Below, one piece after another: positions 7,814-14,881 of a stretch of 17,697 nt of DNA (positions within the stretch are counted from its first letter, which is position 1; every line of letters begins with the position of its first letter). The position numbers and the translations under genes were made by a program. Below the pieces are notes generated by a model. The model was not told the DNA's origin. It saw only the letters and a program-made list of their open reading frames with translations, and ran no database searches. The stretch is from Acidobacteriota bacterium. Its GTDB lineage: Bacteria; Acidobacteriota; Terriglobia; Terriglobales; Acidobacteriaceae. The stretch is taken from contig JAEYQK010000048.1 in assembly GCA_023410055.1 (NCBI GenBank), positions 1 through 17,697 on the forward strand. Direction: 5' to 3'.

Positions 7814-7872
7814 CGCGCCGATTGGCGTGATGACTTTGGTACTCATCACTTTTGGACTGCACTTTCGTAGTC

Positions 7873-7897
7873 GTCATGCTGAGCGCGGCGAAGGATC
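7873..7897 (+). repeat. Dispersed intergenic repeat element (TCATCCTGAGCG...GAAGGATC type)
   Basis: The sequence TCATGCTGAGCGCGGCGAAG (7874-7893), followed by GATC, matches the pattern TCATCCTGAGCGnnGCGAAGGATC. From memory, that pattern recurs many times in intergenic DNA of acidobacterial genomes. Only one copy is present in this window. It lies between the divergent radical SAM and GH3 promoters and is translated only if the GH3 frame is wrongly extended to 7898. Its function is not established here. Confidence 0.5.
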
Positions 7898-8008
7898 ATG
7901 GCATTTCATCGCCCGCTGGCGAATCGGCCCCTCATCTTTCCCGCTATTCAGAACCGCCTCCGGGGCGGTAACCTGTCTCTTCAGCTCGCGTCAGGAGTCA
8001 TCATTTTC

Positions 8009-10687
8009 ATGATCGCCAGATTCATCTGTCTGCTTCTTTTGGCTTCGTCGCTGTTTGCTCAGTCACAGCCGCCGGCGTATCTCAATCCAAGCTTGCCAGC
8101 CGACGTGCGCGCCAAGGACATCGTCTCCCGCATGACGCTGGACGAGAAAGCCGCGCAGCTCGAAGACTGGTCGACCGCGATTCCGCGCCTCGGCGTGCCT
8201 GACTATCAGGTATGGAGCGAAGCGCTGCACGGCGTCGCCCGCTCCGGATACGCGACGGTGTTTCCGCAAGCGATTGGCATGGCCGCAACTTGGAACCCGC
8301 GCATGATCCAGCAGATGGGGACGGTGATCTCGACGGAAGGTCGCGCCAAGTACAATCAGGCGCAGCGGGAAGGCAATCATCGTATTTACTACGGGCTGAC
8401 CTTCTGGTCCCCCAACGTCAACATCTTCCGCGATCCGCGCTGGGGACGCGGCCAGGAAACTTATGGCGAAGATCCGTTCCTCGCCGGTAAGCTGGGCGTG
8501 GCCTTCGTCAACGGCGTTCAGGGCAACGATCCCGCGCATCCGGCCGCCGTCGCCACCACCAAACACTTCGCCGTGCATAGCGGCCCCGAGTCTCTCCGCC
8601 ACGGCTTCAACGTCAACGTCGCGCCGCGCGATCTTGAAGAAACCTACCTGCCGGCGTTCCGTGCCACCGTTGTGGACGGCCGCGTGAAGTCCATCATGTG
8701 CGCCTTTAACGCAGTTGACGGCATGGGCTCGTGCGCCAACAAGATGCTGCTTAAGGACCACCTGCGCGATGCCTGGGGCTTCAAGGGCTTCGTCGTTTCC
8801 GACTGTAATGCGATTGTGGACCTAAACACCGGCCACCACCTCGCGCCTGACAATCAAAAGGCTGCGGTGATGTCTCTCCAGGCTGGGACCGATCTCTCGT
8901 GCAGCGTGTGGGACAGCGGCTTCAATACTCTCGCCGACGCTGTCCGCAAAGGCCTCGTGAAAGAAGAGCTGGTCACGCAGGCTGCCGAGCGTCTCTACAC
9001 CGCGCGCTTCGAACTCGGCCTCTTCGATCCGCAGGGATCGAGCACATTCGACAAGATTCCCTTCTCGGCCAGTGCCTCAGCTGAGCACCGCGCGATCGCG
9101 CTGAAAGCCGCCGAACAATCGATGGTGCTGTTGAAGAACGACGGCACGCTTCCACTGAAGAAGACTGCAACGCGCATTGCGGTCGTCGGGCCAACTGCCG
9201 ATCTGCTGGTCGCGCTCGAAGGAAACTACAACGGCGTGCCACTTCGCCCGATCACGCCGATCGAAGGCATACTTGCACAATTCAAGGGAGCACGGATTCG
9301 TTACGCACAAGGCTCAACGCTGGCCGAAGGTGCTGCCGTACCTGTACCAAGAACCGCCTTCGCCACGGGATTGAAGACCGAATTCTACGCCACTCCTGAC
9401 TGGACCGGTCGCCCTGTCGCAACCACGACGTCGCCGACGATCCAGTTCGACTGGAAAGACACGACTCCAGCACCAGAGGTGCAAACGCAGAACTACTCGG
9501 TGCGCTTCACTGGAACCATTTCCGTCCCAACCCCCGGCAGGTATGCCTTCGTCGTCGAAGATGCCGATTGCTTCCCCTACTCACCTAAGGAAACTTATCG
9601 CTTCATCCTCGACGACAAGACCGTCTCCGAAGGAGTGCTGAACGCCGGGCCGTCCGCTACCAAACCCGCTTCCGGAGCCTCGCCCACTGCGCCTCCGGTG
9701 TGGTCGGGATCGACACCAGCCCGCTTCGAAGTCGAGTTCGCCGATACCAATCCGCATAGCTTTGAATTCGGTTACAGCCACTCGGCCAATCTTGCTGGCG
9801 GTGGCGTAACGTTGAAGTGGGTCGCTCCTGCACGGCCGCAGCTTGACGAAGCGGTCGCGGCAGCGAAGGACGCTGACGTAGTAGTCGCCTTTGTCGGACT
9901 CTCGCCTCAGCTCGAAGGCGAAGAGATGTCCATCACTATTCCGGGCTTCAGCGGAGGCGACCGCACCAGCATCGACCTCCCGAAGCCGCAACAGGACCTT
10001 CTGACGGCGGTGGCCGCGACCGGAAAACCTGTCATCGTAGTCTCGCTCAGCGGAAGCGCCCTCGCGCTCAACTGGGCGAAGGAGCACGCAAACGCGATCA
10101 TTCAGGCGTGGTATCCCGGAGTGGATGGCGGCACGGCGATCGCGCGAACGCTGGCCGGACTGAACAATCCCGCAGGTCGCCTGCCGGTCACCTTCTACGC
10201 CGGCGTCAACGACTTGCCCGAGTTCACCGACTACGGCCTCAAAGGCCGCACCTATCGTTATTATCCGGGCAAGCCGCTCTGGGGATTCGGCTACGGACTC
10301 AGCTATTCATCGTTCCGTTACGGCCCGGTGAAGCTCTCGACCAGTACGTTGAAAGCTGGCGAACCGCTTGAAGCGAAGGTCACGGTGACGAACGCCAGCT
10401 CTCGCGACGGCGACGAAGTCGTTCAGGCCTACGTGAAAACGCCGCAGCCGAACGGCCCGATCCATTCGCTCGCGGCGTTCGAACGCGTCACGTTGAAAGC
10501 GGGCGAGAGCCGCGAAGTCACGTTGCACCTCGATCCGCGTTCGATCTCCAGCGTGGACGACAAGGGTGACCGCTCGGTGCTCGCAGGCAAGTACCAGCTT
10601 TTCATCGGCGGCGCGCAGCCGCAGGAAACCAAAGCAAAGTCCGAAACCACCTTCACCGTAACCGGGACTGTGGCGTTGCCGAAATAG
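8009..10687 (+). CDS. Secreted GH3 beta-xylosidase/beta-glucosidase with PA14 insertion
   Basis: Start chosen at 8009 (892 residues): it gives a clean signal peptide, MIARFICLLLLASSLFAQ. AGGAG lies 12 bases upstream, a rather long spacing. A start at 7898 would bury the signal peptide. The GH3 barrel covers about 30-340. The nucleophile is Asp265 in GFVVSDCNAI; TKHFAVHSGPE and WSPNVNIFRDPRWGRGQETYGEDP are typical of the beta-xylosidase branch. The C-terminal alpha/beta domain holds LEGEE (635-639), with the probable acid/base, and WYPGVDGGTA. A PA14-like beta-sandwich is inserted at about 455-605 (YSVRFTGTISVPTPGRYAFVVEDAD). A fibronectin-III-like domain ends the protein (about 775-870). It should release xylose or glucose from oligosaccharide ends in the periplasm or outside, complementing the GH10 xylanase 4 kb away. 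Exact substrate is inferred. Confidence 0.93.
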   Translation: MIARFICLLLLASSLFAQSQPPAYLNPSLPADVRAKDIVSRMTLDEKAAQLEDWSTAIPRLGVPDYQVWSEALHGVARSGYATVFPQAIGMAATWNPRMIQQMGTVISTEGRAKYNQAQREGNHRIYYGLTFWSPNVNIFRDPRWGRGQETYGEDPFLAGKLGVAFVNGVQGNDPAHPAAVATTKHFAVHSGPESLRHGFNVNVAPRDLEETYLPAFRATVVDGRVKSIMCAFNAVDGMGSCANKMLLKDHLRDAWGFKGFVVSDCNAIVDLNTGHHLAPDNQKAAVMSLQAGTDLSCSVWDSGFNTLADAVRKGLVKEELVTQAAERLYTARFELGLFDPQGSSTFDKIPFSASASAEHRAIALKAAEQSMVLLKNDGTLPLKKTATRIAVVGPTADLLVALEGNYNGVPLRPITPIEGILAQFKGARIRYAQGSTLAEGAAVPVPRTAFATGLKTEFYATPDWTGRPVATTTSPTIQFDWKDTTPAPEVQTQNYSVRFTGTISVPTPGRYAFVVEDADCFPYSPKETYRFILDDKTVSEGVLNAGPSATKPASGASPTAPPVWSGSTPARFEVEFADTNPHSFEFGYSHSANLAGGGVTLKWVAPARPQLDEAVAAAKDADVVVAFVGLSPQLEGEEMSITIPGFSGGDRTSIDLPKPQQDLLTAVAATGKPVIVVSLSGSALALNWAKEHANAIIQAWYPGVDGGTAIARTLAGLNNPAGRLPVTFYAGVNDLPEFTDYGLKGRTYRYYPGKPLWGFGYGLSYSSFRYGPVKLSTSTLKAGEPLEAKVTVTNASSRDGDEVVQAYVKTPQPNGPIHSLAAFERVTLKAGESREVTLHLDPRSISSVDDKGDRSVLAGKYQLFIGGAQPQETKAKSETTFTVTGTVALPK

Positions 10688-10701
10688 GGAGAACGTGGCC
10701 G

Positions 10702-11211
10702 ATGAATAACACAGCACTAGTCCGACGCATACGCATATGGCTCGGTCTGTTTATTGTCGGACTAGTGCTCAGCGGCCTCACAGCGTTTCCGCTTGAGCGA
10801 GAGTTGTCCATCCTCAGATCGCTACTCGAGTCCTCGCGCCTGACACCCACAAGCTTGCTGACGTGGGTGCAACGTGTTCACGAAGCGCTTGCGGCGACCA
10901 ATCGCCAGTATCCATTCCTCGCCTACGGCACAGACTGGCTCGCCTTCGCGCATCTGGTAATTGCCGTCGCCTTCATCGGACCATTCCGCGATCCAGTCCG
11001 CAACAAGTGGATCATCACCTTCGGTCTGATCGCCTGCGCTGGAGTCATCCCACTCGCGCTGATCGCCGGACCAATACGCGGCATTCCGTTCTATTGGAGT
11101 CTGATTGATTGCAGCTTCGGCGTCTTCGGCGCGATTCCGCTGCTTGTGTGCTGGCGCTGCATTCGCAAACTGGAGGAATCGGACCTTCGCATGGCCAGCC
11201 GGGCAAGCTGA
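10702..11211 (+). CDS. Conserved four-helix membrane protein, function unknown
   Basis: A 169-residue protein beginning 14 bases after the GH3 stop, probably cotranscribed with it. GGGAG (10687-10691) lies about 10 bases before the ATG. Four hydrophobic segments are visible (about 10-30, 78-94, 103-123, 133-152). The loop between the first two is amphipathic (LLTWVQRVHEALAATNRQYPFLAYGTDW). The segment GTDWLAFAHLVIAVAFIGPFRDPVRNKW, with the following GPIRGIPF and DCSFGVFG, looks like a conserved core; similar hypothetical proteins are familiar from other bacteria, but no function is known to me. Its first codons contain a perfect 14-bp inverted repeat (10713-10769), annotated separately, which could affect its expression. 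Its stop lies 11 bases from the stop of the convergent lipoprotein gene, so there is no room for a separate terminator. Confidence 0.8.
   Translation: MNNTALVRRIRIWLGLFIVGLVLSGLTAFPLERELSILRSLLESSRLTPTSLLTWVQRVHEALAATNRQYPFLAYGTDWLAFAHLVIAVAFIGPFRDPVRNKWIITFGLIACAGVIPLALIAGPIRGIPFYWSLIDCSFGVFGAIPLLVCWRCIRKLEESDLRMASRAS
10713..10769. repeat. Perfect 14-bp inverted repeat in the start of the membrane-protein gene
   Basis: AGCACTAGTCCGAC (10713-10726) is exactly reverse-complementary to GTCGGACTAGTGCT (10756-10769), with a 29-base spacer. Both arms are in frame inside codons 4-23 of the 169-residue membrane protein and encode ALVR and VGLVL. The left arm begins 11 bases after the ATG and 26 bases after the GH3 stop. 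No T-run follows, so it is not a standard terminator. A strong mRNA stem here would lie at the translation-initiation region. Confidence 0.85.
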
Positions 11212-11222
11212 AGCGCTGTAGA

Positions 11223-11822
11223 CTAGTCAAACTTCCTTCCCAAGTCCGGCGTAACCGCCACTCCCTCCGGCACCCAAGTGCAGCTTCCGTTCTGGACCGC
11301 CTCGCACTCGCCGCGCTCGGTAACGGCAGCTGTGATGTTCTTCAGCGCAGTTTCGTCATCGGCTGCGACGATGGCCATGCTGTGATCGGTCTGTGAGTAG
11401 CGCGTCAGATAGACGAGTCGAACGCGGCGCGCGTTTGCAATGTGATCAAACAGCGGCAGTCGCGTCTTGTATTGCTTGTGCGACTTGCGGTTCTGCCAGA
11501 CCTCAGCGTGTGTGAAACGAATCTGCACCCCACCGTTCGCACGCGGCTCGACCTTGTAGTACGCCCGCTCGTAGCCGACAAAGTCGTCATCAAGTTTAAT
11601 CTCAAGCGTCCCCGGTTCCGCTTTCTTCACCGACGGCACGACGTATCCACCCGACTTGAGTATCGGCACCACCACCCGTACATTCCATCCTGGCTGCAGA
11701 TCGACAAAGCTCTCCGACGACATCTGCCGTGCCTGCGGAGCAGGGGGCGCTGCACTCCGATGCACACAGGCACTCAGAAGCAATGCCACGACGATGACTA
11801 CCCAAGCAGATGAGCGCGCCAT
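11223..11822 (-). CDS. Predicted lipoprotein, function unknown
   Basis: A 199-residue protein with a lipoprotein signal: a hydrophobic run from about residue 7 and lipobox LSAC with Cys19. The next residues (VHRSAAPP) carry no Asp at +2. The mature part is soluble, rich in beta-strand-like segments (WNVRVVVPILKSGGYVVPS, TLEIKLDDDFVGYERAYYKVEP, VRLVYLTRYSQTDHSMAIVAAD) and ends with ECEAVQNGSCTWVPEGVAVTPD, whose two cysteines could form a disulfide. I do not recognise the family. The ATG follows the DUF1579-like stop by one base (TAG-C-ATG), so the two are cotranscribed and probably translationally coupled. This coupling is the best hint to its role: both products are exported. It ends 11 bases from a convergent gene. 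Confidence 0.75.
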   Translation of the reverse strand: MARSSAWVVIVVALLLSACVHRSAAPPAPQARQMSSESFVDLQPGWNVRVVVPILKSGGYVVPSVKKAEPGTLEIKLDDDFVGYERAYYKVEPRANGGVQIRFTHAEVWQNRKSHKQYKTRLPLFDHIANARRVRLVYLTRYSQTDHSMAIVAADDETALKNITAAVTERGECEAVQNGSCTWVPEGVAVTPDLGRKFD

Positions 11823-11823
11823 G

Positions 11824-12339
11824 CTATTTCGCCCTCGTCAGCTTCACCCGCGAGAACGGCTTCAGCGCTCCATTGTCTTCCGAGTCCATCTGCCACTCCC
11901 ACGTGTCGGCCTTGCGGTCGTAAATGAACGTAGTGTGGAAGTCGCTTTTGCCGTCGTTGAATAGGAACTTGATGTCGTCACCCTGCTTCGGAGCGTAACC
12001 GACGGTCGCCTTCGAGAAGCCTCCCCAGATGTCGAGCCAGATTGCCAGATAGCGGCCCGTCGGCTGGTCCCATCCGACAAAGACCATCGCTTCGTACTGA
12101 GGCTCACCGTTGGCCTTTTTCTCGCGCGATACTTCGTGAATTCTCAGGAACTGATGATTGAGTACCCACTCGTTGGTAACGTCGTGTGTCGTCTGCTTGC
12201 CGGCAATCGTGCCTTCGAGCACCCACTTGCCCTGGAAACGGTCGATCAGTTCGTCGCGAAAGGTCGGCTGAGGGTCTTGCGCCATGAGAGGGCAGACCAG
12301 CGTCGCTAGAAACGCTAATGCGAGCAACAGATTCTTCAT
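11824..12339 (-). CDS. Secreted DUF1579-like protein
   Basis: A 171-residue protein with signal peptide MKNLLLALAFLATLVCPLMA and cleavage before QDPQ. The mature domain resembles DUF1579: FQGKWVLEGTIAGKQ, then WVLNHQFLRIHEV, YEAMVFVGWDQPTGRYLAIWLDIWGG and a run of short beta-strands to WEWQMDSEDNGALKPFSRVKLTR. That order (G-x-W-x-x-x-G, then W-V-L-x-x-x-F-L, then G-x-D-x-x-T-G-x-Y) suits a lipocalin-like beta-barrel. The biochemical role of this family is not established. It is the first gene of a two-gene - strand operon with the lipoprotein immediately downstream. It diverges from the arsenic operon, with 121 bases between the two starts. Confidence 0.7.
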   Translation of the reverse strand: MKNLLLALAFLATLVCPLMAQDPQPTFRDELIDRFQGKWVLEGTIAGKQTTHDVTNEWVLNHQFLRIHEVSREKKANGEPQYEAMVFVGWDQPTGRYLAIWLDIWGGFSKATVGYAPKQGDDIKFLFNDGKSDFHTTFIYDRKADTWEWQMDSEDNGALKPFSRVKLTRAK

Positions 12340-12460
12340 GGACGCGAATTGTAAAGCACTCGCGCCAGTCTATGAAGCTTTATCTGAGCACCGCCGTTCT
12401 ACTCTTCTGACCGCAAGGCGAGTCAAACTTCGGTAAACTTGTTTTTGCGAAGGATTCATT
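12340..12460. promoter_or_regulatory. Divergent intergenic region with acr3 ribosome binding site
   Basis: This 121-base region must hold promoters for the DUF1579 operon (-) and the arsenic operon (+). GAAGGA (about 12449-12454) precedes the Acr3 ATG by six bases, a good ribosome binding site. AAACTT occurs twice within TCAAACTTCGGTAAACTTG (about 12423-12441), ten bases apart. No clear dyad resembling a known ArsR site was seen. Confidence 0.4.
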
Positions 12461-13531
12461 ATGAGCGACACAACAAAGCGGCTCGGATTCCTTGATCGCT
12501 ATCTCACCGCCTGGATCTTCGCCGCGATGGCCACAGGCGTCGTTGCCGGATGGCTCGCGCCCGGCATCGTTCCCTTCCTCGATCGTTTCAGCGTCGGCAC
12601 CACGTCGATCCCGATCGCCATTGGCTTGATCGTGATGATGTATCCGCCGTTCACCAAAGTGCGCTACGAAGAGCTGCATGAGGTCTTTCGCAACAGGCGC
12701 GTCCTCGGCCTCTCGCTGGTGCAGAACTGGGTGATCGGCCCGGTGTTGATGTTCGTACTGGCGATCGTGTTTTTGCGCGGCTATCCCGAGTACATGGCCG
12801 GGTTGATCATGATCGGCCTGGCACGCTGCATCGCCATGGTCATCGTGTGGAACGAACTCGCCAAGGGCGATACGGAGTACGCGGCGGGACTCGTCGCCTT
12901 CAATTCGCTTTTCCAGGTCTTCTTCTATTCCGTCTACGCCTGGGTGTTCGTCACCGTGCTACCGGCGAAACTCGGGCTGCAGGGCACAGTGGTCAACATC
13001 TCCATCGGCCAGATCGCAAAGAGCGTGTTCATCTATCTCGGCATTCCCTTCCTTGCCGGATTCCTCACGCGCACGGCGATGGTCCGCGCAAAAGGCCGCG
13101 AGTGGTACGAGCGCAACTTCGTCCCTCGCGTCAGTCCTCTGACGCTGATCGCCCTGCTGTTCACCATCGTGGTGATGTTCTCGCTGAAAGGCGAGTACAT
13201 CGTGCGCTTGCCGCTCGACGTTCTGCGCATCGCCGTGCCGCTGCTGATCTACTTCGTCGCGATGTTCCTCGTGTCGTTCTACATGGGACGCAAGCTTGGC
13301 GCCGACTACTCCAAGACCGCGACACTCTCGTTCACCGCGGCGTCGAACAATTTCGAATTGGCCATCGCCGTGGCCGTCGCCGTATTCGGTATCAACTCCG
13401 GAGCGGCATTCGCGGCCGTTATCGGCCCGCTGGTCGAAGTGCCTGTGATGGTTGCCCTGGTGAACGTCGCACTCTTCTTCCAGCGCAAATACTTCGCGGG
13501 AAGAACCGCCGGCGCTGTCACGGCAAAGTAG
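12461..13531 (+). CDS. acr3: ACR3-family arsenite efflux permease
   Basis: A 356-residue inner-membrane protein of normal ACR3 length with about ten hydrophobic helices. It expels arsenite (and possibly antimonite) using the proton-motive force. Key family features are visible: Cys123 in GLARCIAMVIVWN, the conserved cysteine essential for transport in characterised members, and Glu299 in FTAASNNFELAIAVAVAVFG, in the discontinuous helix crossing. YPPFTKVRYEEL after the second helix and GPLVEVPVMVALV near the end are also typical. The ribosome binding site is good. The arsenate reductase gene follows after 12 bases, so the two form an operon in which the reductase makes the substrate exported here. 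The unrelated ArsB family is excluded by the cysteine motif and length. No ArsR repressor gene is in the window. Confidence 0.95.
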   Translation: MSDTTKRLGFLDRYLTAWIFAAMATGVVAGWLAPGIVPFLDRFSVGTTSIPIAIGLIVMMYPPFTKVRYEELHEVFRNRRVLGLSLVQNWVIGPVLMFVLAIVFLRGYPEYMAGLIMIGLARCIAMVIVWNELAKGDTEYAAGLVAFNSLFQVFFYSVYAWVFVTVLPAKLGLQGTVVNISIGQIAKSVFIYLGIPFLAGFLTRTAMVRAKGREWYERNFVPRVSPLTLIALLFTIVVMFSLKGEYIVRLPLDVLRIAVPLLIYFVAMFLVSFYMGRKLGADYSKTATLSFTAASNNFELAIAVAVAVFGINSGAAFAAVIGPLVEVPVMVALVNVALFFQRKYFAGRTAGAVTAK

Positions 13532-13543
13532 CGAGAGCGACTC

Positions 13544-13951
13544 ATGCCCAAACAACGCGTACTGATTCTCTGCACAGGCAACTCGGCTCGCAGCCAGATG
13601 GCTGAAGGACTTCTGCGCGCAATCGCCGGTGAACGCTATGAAGTCTTCAGCGCAGGCACTCGTCCCGTTGGGCTGAACCCGAACGCCGTCGCCGTAATGC
13701 GCGAGATCGGCATAGACATCTCGCGCCATCGATCAAAGTCGGTCGACGAGTTTGCCGGGCAGCGATTCGATTACGTGATCACCGTCTGTGACAACGCCCG
13801 CGAGTCCTGCCCCATCTTCCCCGGCACGGCCAACAGGATTCACCACAGCTTCGAAGACCCCGCCGCCGCACCCGCGGACTTGCAGCTAGAATCCTTCCGG
13901 AAAGTCCGGGACGAAATCGGGGCTTGGCTGCGGGAGTTCGTCAGAGGGTAG
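13544..13951 (+). CDS. arsC: Thioredoxin-coupled arsenate reductase
   Basis: A 135-residue cytoplasmic enzyme of the low-molecular-weight tyrosine phosphatase fold that reduces arsenate to arsenite. The three redox cysteines fall exactly where they do in the thioredoxin-type ArsC of plasmid pI258: Cys10 in the P-loop CTGNSARS, then Cys82 and Cys89 in VCDNARESCP. The mechanism passes a disulfide from Cys10-Cys82 to Cys82-Cys89, which thioredoxin then reduces. Also conserved are FSAGTRP, the IDISRHRSKSVDEF helix and HHSFEDPA with the catalytic Asp. It starts 12 bases after the acr3 stop, with only a weak GAGAG ribosome binding site, so coupling to acr3 translation is likely. It is not the glutaredoxin-type (ArsC of R773) enzyme. 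Confidence 0.95.
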   Translation: MPKQRVLILCTGNSARSQMAEGLLRAIAGERYEVFSAGTRPVGLNPNAVAVMREIGIDISRHRSKSVDEFAGQRFDYVITVCDNARESCPIFPGTANRIHHSFEDPAAAPADLQLESFRKVRDEIGAWLREFVRG

Positions 13952-13993
13952 TTCAGGCTGTCATCATCAAAGAACACGCAGGTTCCCCATCTC

Positions 13994-14082
13994 ACTGCGA
14001 CGTAGGTGCGCTCACAAATCTTCTAGCTACAACCGAATTGTTGGCTTATCCTCAAGTGCTACCAAAAACTCATCGTCGCAGT
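13994..14082. repeat. Spaced 9-bp inverted repeat in the leader of the ABC operon
   Basis: ACTGCGACG (13994-14002) is the exact reverse complement of CGTCGCAGT (14074-14082), with 71 bases between. The right arm ends seven bases before the ATG at 14090, where a ribosome binding site would be expected but none is seen. Folding in mRNA or a looped operator are both possible. A 9-bp match in a 140-base region can also occur by chance (a few per cent), so this is tentative. Confidence 0.3.
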
Positions 14083-14089
14083 TGATCTG

Positions 14090-14881
14090 ATGGCTATGCA
14101 AAACACAGAGTTGAGAGCCGAGGACATCACGTCCGCACCATCACTTATGGACTTGGTCCATATTGACAGCGTAACCAAGTCGTTCGGTGACAGGGTCGCC
14201 CTCAAGAACGTCAACTTTTCGGTGCCGTCCGGCCAGATATGCGGATTGCTTGGCCCCAACGGAGCTGGCAAGACGACACTCTTCCGCCTGTTGATGGGCA
14301 TTCTGAAACCCACTGAAGGACGAATGTTGGTGAACGGACTCGACGCATTTGAAAAGCGCGTCGAGGTTAAACGTCTGATCGGCTTCCTTCCGGACGAACC
14401 CATATTCTATTCCTATCTATCGGGACAGGAAGTGCTCGAGTTGAGTGCGGCGATGCATGGTCTTGATCCCCAAGACACAATCCACCGAATGTGGCCCATC
14501 ATCAGCCAACTCCGCATGGCTGATGACCTCGACAAATATGCTGAAGAGTACTCGCGAGGCATGAAGAAGAAGCTCGGGCTATTGCTGGCTCTCGTGCACC
14601 AGCCGATGCTCCTCGTGCTGGACGAGCCGACGAACGGGCTCGACGTTGAGTCTACGCACATTTTCTATGACCTTATATCCGATACCGCCAGTCGTGGTAC
14701 GACGGTCCTGTTTTCTACCCATCTGATGGATCACGTTACGAAGTTGTGCTCCGATGCCGTAATCATCAACGAGGGAACGCTTGTCGCCAAAGGTTCGCTC
14801 CAAGAACTGCTTTCTGATTTTGCTGAAGCCACCCTTGAAGACGTCTTCCTGAAACTGACAGCCAGGCCACCGCAAAAATGA
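14090..14881 (+). CDS. ABC transporter ATP-binding protein, partner of the permease-CPBP fusion
   Basis: A 263-residue nucleotide-binding subunit of the CcmA/EcsA/drug-export type. Walker A is GPNGAGKTT (55-63). The Q-loop position is FLPDEPIFY rather than a canonical Gln. The signature is YSRGMKKKLGL (154-164), Walker B LLVLDEPTNGLD with Asp178 and Glu179, and the H-loop His211 in FSTHLMDHV. It should form a homodimer that powers the downstream permease. The start is uncertain: 14090 gives the longest frame, but neither it nor the ATGs at 14096 and 14147 has a clear ribosome binding site. The ATPase core begins at about residue 22, so MDLVHIDSVTKSFG from 14147 is a possible shorter start. 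The stop overlaps the next gene's start by four bases (ATGA at 14878-14881), indicating translational coupling. Confidence 0.92.
   Translation: MAMQNTELRAEDITSAPSLMDLVHIDSVTKSFGDRVALKNVNFSVPSGQICGLLGPNGAGKTTLFRLLMGILKPTEGRMLVNGLDAFEKRVEVKRLIGFLPDEPIFYSYLSGQEVLELSAAMHGLDPQDTIHRMWPIISQLRMADDLDKYAEEYSRGMKKKLGLLLALVHQPMLLVLDEPTNGLDVESTHIFYDLISDTASRGTTVLFSTHLMDHVTKLCSDAVIINEGTLVAKGSLQELLSDFAEATLEDVFLKLTARPPQK

Noticed and set aside
7721..7849. 43-residue N-terminal extension of the radical SAM protein
   Set aside because: A good ribosome binding site stands before the ATG at 7720, and the extra region contains a hairpin and a direct repeat typical of promoter DNA.
7898..8008. 37-residue N-terminal extension of the GH3 protein
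   Set aside because: It would place the signal peptide internally, and its 5' end overlaps a dispersed repeat element; the start at 8009 gives a normal exported protein.
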